Assembly (NCBI GenBank): GCA_934274515.1
Contig: CAKQTC010000019.1
Coordinates: forward strand, 1 to 14,351
Length of the DNA: 14,351 nucleotides
Source: an uncultured Clostridia bacterium
Lineage (GTDB): Bacteria > Bacillota > Clostridia > Christensenellales > DTU072
Direction: 5' to 3'
Shown: positions 7,727-14,351 of the stretch, in pieces
Layout: every line of letters begins with the position of its first letter
How positions within the stretch are numbered: the first letter of the stretch is position 1
Program-made: the position numbers and the translations under genes
The notes under the pieces: model-generated
What the model was told of the DNA's origin: nothing
What the model saw: the letters and a program-made list of their open reading frames with translations, nothing else
The model's database searches: none

Positions 7727-7920
7727 AATTTTCTCTAATTCAATATTCCTTTACAATTTCTAGAGCGAACATCTATCTCTTCTATAAATCACGGTGTCCC
7801 CTATGAACATTCTGAGGAATAAGTTATAGACTTATTATTTATAGATCAAATAATTATGAGAAGTGCCTTACGCTCTTCTTGTTCTTCCATTCAAGAGAAG
7901 CCATCTTAACGCAACTTAGA
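7727..7920 (-). other. Intergenic gap upstream of the ATPase gene
   Basis: At 194 nt this is the longest gap in the window; most junctions here are overlaps or under 25 nt. It is A/T-rich. It holds a 14-codon ATG frame (7846-7890, MEEQEERKALLIII) that may be the stub of a lost gene, and a weak 6-bp hairpin (AATAAG/CTTATT, 7818-7836) without a T-tract. I found no good match to the Bacteroidales TAnnTTTG -7 element, so a dedicated promoter for the ATPase-HNH pair is possible but not shown. Confidence 0.5.
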
Positions 7921-9036
7921 TCAGTTTTCATTATTGGCTATTTTTTTATAAACCGCCAATGTCTTCTTAAACACAACATCTTGAGTAAACTTGTGTCTGA
8001 AGCGTTCAAAAACTTGGACTGAATAATATTGACACTTTCCACTATTAATTATTCCAATAATTCTATCTGCGTATGCATCGGCTGTCAAATCATTAACAAT
8101 CAAGGCATCATCACCTATTGTAGAGCGATTAAAACCTTGAGGAGATGCAATAGGGATAATACCGTATGCCATGCACTCCGTAACAGAATTAGATTGTCCT
8201 TCTCGTGGTTGAGTTGATGGAAAGATATAGAAGTGTTTGTCAGTCAGTAATGCAGGAAGATCTTCATGCTTGCATCCCGAAATGTAAGTAAAAGATTCTG
8301 GCTTAAGCAAGGACTGCATCATACTTTTCACTCGCTCAACGTAGTCAGCCTTACCGTTACCGACTATCGTCAAATATACATTAGGGATAGTCTTCTGAAC
8401 TTTCGCTGCGGTTTCCACAATCAAATCCACATGCTTATTCTCTTCCACACGACCATAAAAAAGCAGGTTGATTTGATTAGTAGGTTTCTTGGGCATGTGC
8501 TTCGGAGCAAAACTATCTTCCACACAGTTGGCATAGTGAAAAACAGGGGTTTTGCTGATAGATGTTACCAAAGGAATATTCTCTTTTCCTTGTACAAAGA
8601 CATAACAGGCTTCTTTCAACAGATAGCTAAACATTTTTCTGTATCGTGATGATCCGCTTGCCCAAAAATCAATAGCACCTCCACCTCGAAGCTCATAAAT
8701 AACTTTGTAACCCATTACTTTCATGATATGCATTAACACATATTCATTAAAAATGGTCTTCCCTGCAAACCCAGACAAATGAACAAGGCTATTACGCGAG
8801 CCAAAAAACAGTTTACAGAAAGTCTCACTCCATCCCGCCAATAGACGGAATGGGTATGATAACAACACTCGCTTCTTACCCCAGGTCGCATCTGCTTTTC
8901 TTTGACGGATGGTCGTAATATCAAAACCAGCCTCTCGCAACATTCGTATTGTACGCATATTACCAACCTCTCCTCCACCAAAAGGAGCCTGTCCTATTTT
9001 AGGAAGAGTAGCATACATGAATATTCTTCTATTCAT
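7921..9036 (-). CDS. GT4-family glycosyltransferase (GT-B fold)
   Basis: This 371-residue protein transfers a sugar from a nucleotide sugar to the growing lipid-linked repeat unit on the cytoplasmic side. The N-terminal domain has the glycine-rich acceptor/donor loop GQAPFGGGEVGNMRTIRML at residues 15-33. The C-terminal GT4 domain begins with INLLFYGRVEENKHVDLIVE at 189-208 and VYLTIVGNG at 220-228. The retaining-GT EX7E motif lies in REGQSNSVTECMAYGIIPIAS, with Glu279 and Glu287. Length and fold are normal for the family, and no membrane segment is present. The ATG at 9034-9036 is the first in frame and fits the expected beta-strand start (IFMYATLPKIG). The preceding acyltransferase gene ends 32 nt upstream. 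The gene is followed by the 194-nt gap before the ATPase-HNH pair, marking the edge of the intruding module. The sugar and linkage are unknown. Confidence 0.92.
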   Translation of the reverse strand: MNRRIFMYATLPKIGQAPFGGGEVGNMRTIRMLREAGFDITTIRQRKADATWGKKRVLLSYPFRLLAGWSETFCKLFFGSRNSLVHLSGFAGKTIFNEYVLMHIMKVMGYKVIYELRGGGAIDFWASGSSRYRKMFSYLLKEACYVFVQGKENIPLVTSISKTPVFHYANCVEDSFAPKHMPKKPTNQINLLFYGRVEENKHVDLIVETAAKVQKTIPNVYLTIVGNGKADYVERVKSMMQSLLKPESFTYISGCKHEDLPALLTDKHFYIFPSTQPREGQSNSVTECMAYGIIPIASPQGFNRSTIGDDALIVNDLTADAYADRIIGIINSGKCQYYSVQVFERFRHKFTQDVVFKKTLAVYKKIANNEN

Positions 9037-9068
9037 TTTGTAATTATATTACATCAAAAGGTAATGCA

Positions 9069-9647
9069 CTAAACTCTCTGACCATTTATAGAAAGTATCT
9101 TTGCAGGGATTCCCGAGACTACAGCATTATCTGGAACATCCTTCACCACCACAGAATTAGGCGCAATTATCACATTGTTTCCAATTATGATGTTTCCTAT
9201 AACGACTGCCCCTATAGTTATTTCACAATTATCACCAAGGATTGGCCTTTTTATCGTCCCTGTTTTAGTTCCTATTACGACACCTGCATTCACAATACAA
9301 TGTTTTCCCATTTTATCTGGACCAATAATGCCACCTCCAGTAATATGAGGTATTCTTAATCCATATCCCACAACATTGGGATTTATACGAAATCTATACT
9401 TAATACCTAACCTTCGGTAACGAATTTTTGCAATTGTTAATCTTATTCTATGAATAATCCCACTCCCCCCTCTATTTAATAAATATTCATATTTTCGAAG
9501 TCTCCTCAAATAATTATATGCCATGTATGACTCAAGTCCATACCATAACGATATTTTCATACGAAACCAACTACAAGATTCTCGCTTGATATTTGCGAGG
9601 CAATCTTCACGAAGGTAAAGTCTATAATCTTTTCTTGATTGTATCAT
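9069..9647 (-). CDS. CysE-like hexapeptide acyltransferase (polysaccharide O- or N-acetylation)
   Basis: This 192-residue protein has a serine-acetyltransferase-like left-handed beta-helix. VVGYGLRIPHITGGGIIGP at residues 92-110 matches the CysE core, with His101 in the catalytic-histidine position. Hexapeptide repeats follow: HCIVNAGVVIGTKTG at 116-130, PILGDNCEITIGAVVIGNI at 135-153, and IIGNNVIIAPNSVVVKDVPD at 154-173, ending in VSGIPAKIL. The N-terminus (about 1-85) is basic and helical and lacks the usual serine-binding helical domain of true CysE (about 260 residues), so cysteine synthesis is unlikely. In this setting it most likely acetylates a sugar of the repeat unit. Its ATG overlaps the stop of the preceding GT4 gene as ATGA, so the two are translationally coupled and may act on successive steps. 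Confidence 0.87.
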   Translation of the reverse strand: MIQSRKDYRLYLREDCLANIKRESCSWFRMKISLWYGLESYMAYNYLRRLRKYEYLLNRGGSGIIHRIRLTIAKIRYRRLGIKYRFRINPNVVGYGLRIPHITGGGIIGPDKMGKHCIVNAGVVIGTKTGTIKRPILGDNCEITIGAVVIGNIIIGNNVIIAPNSVVVKDVPDNAVVSGIPAKILSINGQRV

Positions 9648-10723
9648 ATAACACTTTGTATTATTCTATTCCATTGGTCATAGAAATTCTTGCTAGAAAA
9701 CCGAGCCGCATCTTTGTAGCCACTCTCTTGCAAATCCTCATAATGAGGGTAAAGGTTAATCAATTTCTCTAGCGCTCGTTCGAAGTCTGTAAGCTCATTA
9801 TCTTTCACAATAGCCCCAGAGGTTTCATTCATCATCTCATTTACAGCTCCTCCCATCTCAAAAGTGCAACACACACAACCTTGTGACATAGCTTCCAGCA
9901 GCACCATTGGGAACCCTTCCACTCGTGAAGGTAAAGCAAAGATGGATGTCGCCGCATAAAGTGCGAGCATATCATAAATCTGTCCCAAGAACTCAATCTG
10001 TTTATCAACACCTGAATCCTTTGACATCTTTCGAATCTCAGCAACCTTGTCTTCTGCACCGCCCCCAGCAATCTGCAACTTCCAGTCTGGATATTTTGGG
10101 GCAATATGCGACCACATATCAATGATGCGATCAAATCCTTTAACATCCCAGGAATCTATGCGACCGACACAAAGCACCGTCTTATTTCTAATCCCAACAT
10201 GTCTTACTATGGGATAAGTAAGAGGGTTGTAAACTACACTCTTCCGAGGGAATTTCTCTCCTAATAAGTGTTTATCCTTTTCTGTAAGTATTACCAATTT
10301 ATCGGCTTGTCCATAAAGACTATAACGAATCCAATTGACGAAGTGCCCCATTTTACGACCAAATGAAGTGTGATCGTACGCAATCACAGGAACTCCCGTC
10401 CCTATGGCGGCATAATGTGCGTAAAAGAAAGGGGAAAAGGTAACTGCAATAATCACGTCAGGTCGCACCTGCCTGATGATCCGGCGAGCAGTTATAATCA
10501 CTTTTACTTGCTTCAAACCTGTTGGCATAGAAGCCTTAATTGGGATATATTCCTGCTTTACATCTTTCGGTATAGAATAAAAAACATTGGCATTAATATT
10601 ATCTAATGCCAAAACCACCTCATAGCCATTCTCTATCAACTCATGGAGCAAAATGCTGGTAACGCGTGCTGCTCCTCCTATCTGCATTTGATCAATAATA
10701 ATAAGTATTTTGGTTTTAGCCAT
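9644..10723 (-). CDS. GT4-family glycosyltransferase
   Basis: This 359-residue GT-B enzyme probably elongates the lipid-linked oligosaccharide. It shows QIGGAAR (residues 14-20, an N-terminal glycine loop), YDHTSFGRK at about 115-123, and VGRIDSWDVKGFDRII at about 185-200. AGGGAEDK follows near 218-225, and the retaining-GT EX7E motif is in RVEGFPMVLLEAMSQG with Glu268 and Glu276. I chose the ATG at 10721-10723 because MAKTKILIIID begins the first beta-strand of the fold and overlaps the deacetylase stop by only 8 nt (ATGGCTAA). An in-frame ATG at 10790-10792 would add 23 residues and lie 77 nt inside the deacetylase gene, which is less likely. The sequence resembles GalNAc-type transferases of N-glycan and capsule loci, but the donor is not determined. 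The stop overlaps the next gene as ATGA. Confidence 0.9.
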   Translation of the reverse strand: MAKTKILIIIDQMQIGGAARVTSILLHELIENGYEVVLALDNINANVFYSIPKDVKQEYIPIKASMPTGLKQVKVIITARRIIRQVRPDVIIAVTFSPFFYAHYAAIGTGVPVIAYDHTSFGRKMGHFVNWIRYSLYGQADKLVILTEKDKHLLGEKFPRKSVVYNPLTYPIVRHVGIRNKTVLCVGRIDSWDVKGFDRIIDMWSHIAPKYPDWKLQIAGGGAEDKVAEIRKMSKDSGVDKQIEFLGQIYDMLALYAATSIFALPSRVEGFPMVLLEAMSQGCVCCTFEMGGAVNEMMNETSGAIVKDNELTDFERALEKLINLYPHYEDLQESGYKDAARFSSKNFYDQWNRIIQSVI

Positions 10724-11645
10724 AATAATTTTTATTGTATCGTATAGCATATTCCTTAAGAGTCTCACCCTCATAAGCCAGTTCACGCGCATATGTAAAA
10801 ACCTGGTTCATGGTTTCATACATCTTATCAACAGATATAATATCCTTAAAATAGGGGCTACCTCCTGGCATCAGCTCCGAAGAGTGAATCATAAACTCAA
10901 GATAGTCATCACCTTGCTCTTCATCAACATCCTTCATCAATTTCTTCATTTCAAACAAAGGGCTCAACGCCGGTCTTAACCAAATTACCCCACCCTTTAT
11001 TAAGGCACGTAGTTGATGTTTTAAACTTCCTTTTGTAACATAATGAGCATACCTGCGAACCGTTGCTGGTAATTCAAGAATATTTCCGACCAGATGAGCA
11101 CCTTTAGGGACTTTACGATAATCACTTCCACCAGGTACCGTCTCGCCCTTAGCTGAAAGCCATGAAACACCTGGGGTATATGAGCAATCAACAATAACCC
11201 CAAACTCTTCAAGCAGTTTAAAATACCTATCATCCATCGCCCAACGACCACTTCTATGAGAAACTGGCTTTACTCCAAGGCATTTAACAATAAGATTATA
11301 TGTTGTAGCAAACTTGTCTCGCATCACCTCATATGGGTATTCAAGAAGATAAGGATTACCATCATACAACCCATTCAGATCATATCTCGGAGGATTGTTC
11401 CAAGCGTGTATGTGAATGCCAATTTCACAAAGACCTTTTTGCACGTATGGCTTCATCGTACGCACAAACTCCTCCGACATAATCATCTCATAGTTGGTCA
11501 ACCATACCGGCTTAAAGCCATAACTATTGCACAAGTTCTGAAAGCGAGGAATATACTTTACATTCTCTGTGCTCACATAATCACCTTTATGGTACGCCCA
11601 TAGGTTATCACCTTCAGTATCTACTGTTATTATGAATGATTTCAT
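10716..11645 (-). CDS. Polysaccharide deacetylase (NodB-like, CE4-related)
   Basis: This 309-residue protein should remove an N- or O-acetyl group from a carbohydrate. The NodB motifs are present in variant form: ITVDTEGD at residues 6-13 (motif 1, Asp9 and Glu11), EIGIHIHAW at 74-82 (motif 2, metal ligands His78 and His80), SHRSGRW at 129-135 (motif 3, Arg131), and a C-terminal MIHSSELMPGGSPY at 252-265 with the conserved His254. It has no signal peptide, so it acts in the cytoplasm, most likely on a lipid-linked intermediate and not on exported polymer. The gene follows the ATP-grasp gene after 83 nt and overlaps the next GT4 start by 8 nt. De-N-acetylation would expose a free amine on an amino sugar, and the neighbouring ATP-grasp ligase could then use it; that link is a hypothesis. 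The enzyme class is well supported, the substrate is not. Confidence 0.88.
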   Translation of the reverse strand: MKSFIITVDTEGDNLWAYHKGDYVSTENVKYIPRFQNLCNSYGFKPVWLTNYEMIMSEEFVRTMKPYVQKGLCEIGIHIHAWNNPPRYDLNGLYDGNPYLLEYPYEVMRDKFATTYNLIVKCLGVKPVSHRSGRWAMDDRYFKLLEEFGVIVDCSYTPGVSWLSAKGETVPGGSDYRKVPKGAHLVGNILELPATVRRYAHYVTKGSLKHQLRALIKGGVIWLRPALSPLFEMKKLMKDVDEEQGDDYLEFMIHSSELMPGGSPYFKDIISVDKMYETMNQVFTYARELAYEGETLKEYAIRYNKNYYG

Positions 11646-11728
11646 TGAGTAAAATAATATCTTAGAAGCAAGTAAAAAATGGCACCATATCTCCCTATCT
11701 ATAAAGTAATTATAATGTCTATCAATTC

Positions 11729-12868
11729 TTACCTGCCAAGCAATTTACGGAGCAAATGCTTGATAAATTGTTTCTTCCTTACAGAATATGGTTTGGGATC
11801 TTTATCACAATATTCCATAAATGTAGAGGTCCGTCTATAATCTTTCAACCACACTGCAAAAGAGACTCGTCCTTTAAGCAAGAGCATCACATCATCAAAT
11901 TCAGGCATTACAAAAATGTCTTCTACTTTATTCATGATCTCTTTTTTATAGTCCCCTCCTACACAATACTGATACCAGATCCATGGTAAATTGACCCCTG
12001 CTCCGGTTACACATATTCCATTACCATCATTGCGCATATTGATTTCAAGGAAATAATCTTCGCCTTGCCTATCTCTAAGATATTCCATACTAAATAATCC
12101 TTGATAGCCAATTGATTTAATATAAGCCTTGCATGCTTCCAGATCACATATAAAACCCTCGAATGGTTTATACTCAAGGAAACCAGTATTCGTACCTGGA
12201 CACGGTCTGATACACTTGGAATAACCCGGTATAATTATCTCCTCACCATGATTGAGAGAGCATCCAATAAGCTGGTATTCAAACTCTTTATCTATGAATT
12301 CCTGTACAATAAAACCATGTTCTTTGTTTTTGACAAGATAAGAATACAAAGTCTCTTTATCACGAATAATCCTTATCTCAGCCTTAGATCCATAAATACT
12401 TGCAAGAGGCTTAACAATGCACGGGATGGACATCCCAACATTGATATCCGATCTATTATCCACAACCCAACTTTTGGGGCATTTAATACCAACTTTATGG
12501 GCTAATTTTACCATTATATCCTTCTGCATATAATGGTTACACATACCTTGTTTGTTGGAAGTAGGCAAAAAGTATGAATCTTTTAATGCATCAAATGCAT
12601 TGTCTAATTCACTTGTAACGTAATCAGCGCAAGATATGATTACGATCTTATTGTTTTTGTCCTTAGCATAGTTGAGCAAATATGGAACTATTTCTTGTTT
12701 GGATTTCAGCAACACACACTTCAAGATATACTTGCTAAATGATACAAACGGATCGTTTTCATCAGTAACGAGCAAGACTAAAGATTGAATACCTTTATAC
12801 CCCAAAGCCCGTATTACTCCAAGCGTGTTGTGATGATTTCCCCCTATGATGATTGGACTCTGAACCAT
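11729..12868 (-). CDS. ATP-grasp family ligase (carbamoyl-phosphate-synthase-like fold)
   Basis: This is an ATP-dependent carboxylate-amine/thiol ligase of about 379 residues. Numbering from the ATG at 12866-12868: a Rossmann-like pre-ATP domain starts with SPIIIGGNHHNTLGV. The ATP-grasp lid and lysine region is IPCIVKPLASIYGSKAEIRII at about 148-168. FIVQEFID is at about 186-193 and the Mg/ATP-binding DYFLEINMRNDGNG at about 271-284 (Glu275, Asn277). An in-frame TTG at 12902-12904 would add 12 residues but overlaps the upstream gene by 20 nt, so the ATG, 16 nt after that gene, is preferred. ATP-grasp proteins in glycan loci can attach an amino acid or other carboxylate to an amino sugar. Adjacency to the deacetylase fits that idea but does not prove it. 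An 83-nt gap follows the gene. Confidence 0.87.
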   Translation of the reverse strand: MVQSPIIIGGNHHNTLGVIRALGYKGIQSLVLLVTDENDPFVSFSKYILKCVLLKSKQEIVPYLLNYAKDKNNKIVIISCADYVTSELDNAFDALKDSYFLPTSNKQGMCNHYMQKDIMVKLAHKVGIKCPKSWVVDNRSDINVGMSIPCIVKPLASIYGSKAEIRIIRDKETLYSYLVKNKEHGFIVQEFIDKEFEYQLIGCSLNHGEEIIIPGYSKCIRPCPGTNTGFLEYKPFEGFICDLEACKAYIKSIGYQGLFSMEYLRDRQGEDYFLEINMRNDGNGICVTGAGVNLPWIWYQYCVGGDYKKEIMNKVEDIFVMPEFDDVMLLLKGRVSFAVWLKDYRRTSTFMEYCDKDPKPYSVRKKQFIKHLLRKLLGR

Positions 12869-12884
12869 ACTGATTAAATCGTTA

Positions 12885-13979
12885 TCACGAATTATACTTA
12901 TCAATTACCCGATGAATTAACCCTACGAGATCAATACTATCATACATCTTTCGTGCATTAGCACTATATTCCTGATAATTCGCATCAATTACCTTGATGG
13001 CATTAACGATTGATTCAGGATCATTTGTGTCAGCACATACACCACATTTGTTGGCTCCAACGGTATATTCAAGCCCAGGTATTTCATTACATATCATAGG
13101 AATACCAAAGCCGGAAAATTCCCAAATCTTATTAGGCGCACAATATGCACAATCTAAATCTAAAGGGTTGTACGTAACCAAACCAATATATGCATTACTT
13201 GTAAGCTTCAAATGAGCTGGAGACTTAATAAATCCCAGAAATTCAACAATGCTATACTTACTCTTCAATTCCTTTACATATTCTGTTTCCTTGCCCAACA
13301 ATACAAGTTTAAATCCATTTAGCAAGGATATTGCTTTACACATACCTTCCACATTTCTTTCTTTTGTAAGGACGCCTTGGTACATGATAATCTTCTTGCC
13401 ATCCGAGGTTATTTTGTCGTTATATTCATTACGGGTTGTTGGATGATAAAAAGGTTTGTTTGGAATAACCAATGGAGTTTCCTTCAAACCATATAACATT
13501 CGCGCAATCCATGCTCTGTTATATTCGCATTGAATATTTACCTTTGCATCTCTCATTGGTCTAGTCAATGGTTTCATCAATTTCGGTTCTGAATAATCTC
13601 TTAATTCGTATGATGTCAAGATATACTTTCTACCAACTAGAATATCTCTCATTGATATGGCAGTCCGTTCATGAATAATCCACAAAATATCATACTTAAG
13701 AGTATCCAAGTCATATTTTACTCTTTTCATAAAGAGAAAGTCCGTTTTTATGCGGTTGCGTACTCTGGACGCTAGCCCAACACGAGGTTCAAGAGTATAA
13801 TAATGAATAAACTCCAGATTATCGTTCTTATACAATTGATCCATATCTGGCTCTTCCTCTGAGCAAATAACCTTCAGATTATACTCATTGGTAGAAAGCA
13901 GAGCCTCCACAAGGGCCTGGAATGGGGGTAAATAGCTGAAATGTCCCTTATAAACAAGAAGTATCGTTTTCTTTTCCAT
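12885..13979 (-). CDS. GT4-like glycosyltransferase
   Basis: This 364-residue protein has the two-domain GT-B layout. The N-terminal domain begins KTILLVYKGHFSYLPPFQALV (residues 4-24). The C-terminal domain starts near KKIIMYQGVLTKERNVEGMCKAI at 195-217, followed by FKLVLLGK at 223-230 and VEFLGFIKSPAHL at 245-257. The donor-binding region is APNKIWEFSGFGIPMICNEI at 281-300, where Glu287 takes the place of the second glutamate of EX7E; the first glutamate is replaced in the CAYCAPNK stretch, as in the more divergent GT4-like families. There is no membrane segment. It starts 3 nt after the 2-epimerase gene and ends 16 nt before the ATP-grasp ATG. Sampled G+C is near 27%, in sharp contrast with about 53% just upstream in the epimerase. 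Its donor could be the ManNAc-type sugar made by that epimerase, but this is a guess. Confidence 0.85.
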   Translation of the reverse strand: MEKKTILLVYKGHFSYLPPFQALVEALLSTNEYNLKVICSEEEPDMDQLYKNDNLEFIHYYTLEPRVGLASRVRNRIKTDFLFMKRVKYDLDTLKYDILWIIHERTAISMRDILVGRKYILTSYELRDYSEPKLMKPLTRPMRDAKVNIQCEYNRAWIARMLYGLKETPLVIPNKPFYHPTTRNEYNDKITSDGKKIIMYQGVLTKERNVEGMCKAISLLNGFKLVLLGKETEYVKELKSKYSIVEFLGFIKSPAHLKLTSNAYIGLVTYNPLDLDCAYCAPNKIWEFSGFGIPMICNEIPGLEYTVGANKCGVCADTNDPESIVNAIKVIDANYQEYSANARKMYDSIDLVGLIHRVIDKYNS

Positions 13980-13982
13980 TAA

Positions 13983-14351
13983 TCAAGCTCCAAAGCGTTC
14001 AACTTCTTCTCCGTTTAAGATGTGAACAATTCTTTCACATGCCTTTCCATCTCCGTACGGGTTGATTGCCTTCGACATCATATCGTAGGCTACAGCATCG
14101 TCAAGAAGAGTGCTGACTTCATTCATGATTTTATCATAGTCGGTTCCGACAAGGTGAACTGTACCACTAACGAGAGCCTCAGGACGTTCGGTTGTATCAC
14201 GCATCACTAGAACTGGTTTGCCAAGACCTGGAGCCTCCTCCTGAATTCCGCCCGAATCGGTGAGGACGATGGTGGCCTTGCTCATCAGATGTACAAACTC
14301 AAGGTACTGGAGTGGCTCGATGAAGAAGAAATTCGGTCTGGTAAGGTCTTC
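13983..14351 (-). CDS. wecB: UDP-N-acetylglucosamine 2-epimerase (non-hydrolysing), C-terminal part
   Basis: The gene enters from the right edge already in frame; 122 residues and the stop are visible out of about 370-380 usual for the family. The fragment has the conserved end of the enzyme: PLQYLEFVHLMSKA, then the active-site block LTDSGGIQEEAPGLGKPVLV, MRDTTERPE, and GDGKACERIV. In the family, the SGGIQEE and TERPE blocks contact the UDP part of the substrate. The enzyme interconverts UDP-GlcNAc and UDP-ManNAc in the cytoplasm, supplying ManNAc or ManNAcA for surface glycans. The stop lies 3 nt before the next glycosyltransferase start, so it is the first gene of the visible transcription unit. 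G+C is about 50%, like the initiating transferase at the other end. The symbol follows family function; a capsule-specific paralogue would be named differently. Confidence 0.92.
   Translation of the reverse strand, partial: EDLTRPNFFFIEPLQYLEFVHLMSKATIVLTDSGGIQEEAPGLGKPVLVMRDTTERPEALVSGTVHLVGTDYDKIMNEVSTLLDDAVAYDMMSKAINPYGDGKACERIVHILNGEEVERFGA

Noticed and set aside
7846..7890. 14-codon ATG frame (MEEQEERKALLIII) as a leader peptide or small gene
   Set aside because: Too short and without a clear ribosome binding site or conservation evidence; noted only as a possible gene stub.
8266..8649. Plus-strand 127-codon open frame inside a glycosyltransferase gene
   Set aside because: Fully antisense to a GT4 enzyme with an intact EX7E motif; no independent support.
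10724..10792. Longer start for the GT4 gene (adds 23 residues)
   Set aside because: It would lie 77 nt inside the deacetylase gene, and the fold begins naturally at MAKTKILIIID.
1..14351. Insertion sequences, CRISPR arrays, tRNA genes or invertible promoters
   Set aside because: No transposase motif, regular repeat-spacer pattern, cloverleaf or paired inverted repeats was recognised on either strand.

Overview
The window is one long run of genes, all on the minus strand, from a cell-surface polysaccharide (capsule, O-antigen or exopolysaccharide) biosynthesis locus. Transcription runs from right to left. Protein types, A/T-rich leaders without clear Shine-Dalgarno sequences and the gene style suggest a gut-type Bacteroidales bacterium (Bacteroides, Phocaeicola or Prevotella). 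That assignment is an inference from style; no rRNA or other taxonomic marker is present.

Layout in transcription order (high to low coordinates): the 3' end of a non-hydrolysing UDP-GlcNAc 2-epimerase (13983-14351); a GT4-like glycosyltransferase (12885-13979); an ATP-grasp ligase (11729-12868); a NodB-like polysaccharide deacetylase (10716-11645); a GT4 glycosyltransferase (9644-10723); a CysE-like hexapeptide acyltransferase (9069-9647); another GT4 glycosyltransferase (7921-9036); an AAA/ABC-type ATPase broken by a frameshift (5592-7726); an HNH endonuclease overlapping it by ATGA (4474-5595); a WecG/TagA/CpsF-family GT26 glycosyltransferase (3691-4467); a Gfo/Idh/MocA sugar oxidoreductase (2647-3669); an uncharacterised protein with an aldo-keto-reductase-like end (1759-2637); a hexapeptide O-acetyltransferase (1108-1683); an NAD-dependent epimerase/dehydratase (229-1104); and the 5' end of an initiating sugar-phosphate transferase (1-220).

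How the genes work together: the initiating transferase would load the first sugar phosphate onto undecaprenyl phosphate. The GT26 enzyme and the three GT4-type enzymes would extend the repeat unit. The 2-epimerase, epimerase/dehydratase and Gfo/Idh enzyme would make the nucleotide sugars. The two acyltransferases, the deacetylase and the ATP-grasp ligase would decorate it. No flippase (Wzx), polymerase (Wzy) or chain-length regulator is in the window, so these must lie elsewhere.

The part that does not fit sugar chemistry is the ATPase-HNH pair at 4474-7726. It resembles the PtuA-PtuB (Septu) anti-phage architecture but sits inside the polysaccharide operon. Its ATPase is split by a frameshift at about 6041-6068, between the Walker B motif and the switch histidine. 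The HNH gene is intact. Base composition drops from about 50-60% G+C in sampled stretches of the end genes to about 25-40% in sampled interior stretches, consistent with an exchangeable variable core between conserved ends.
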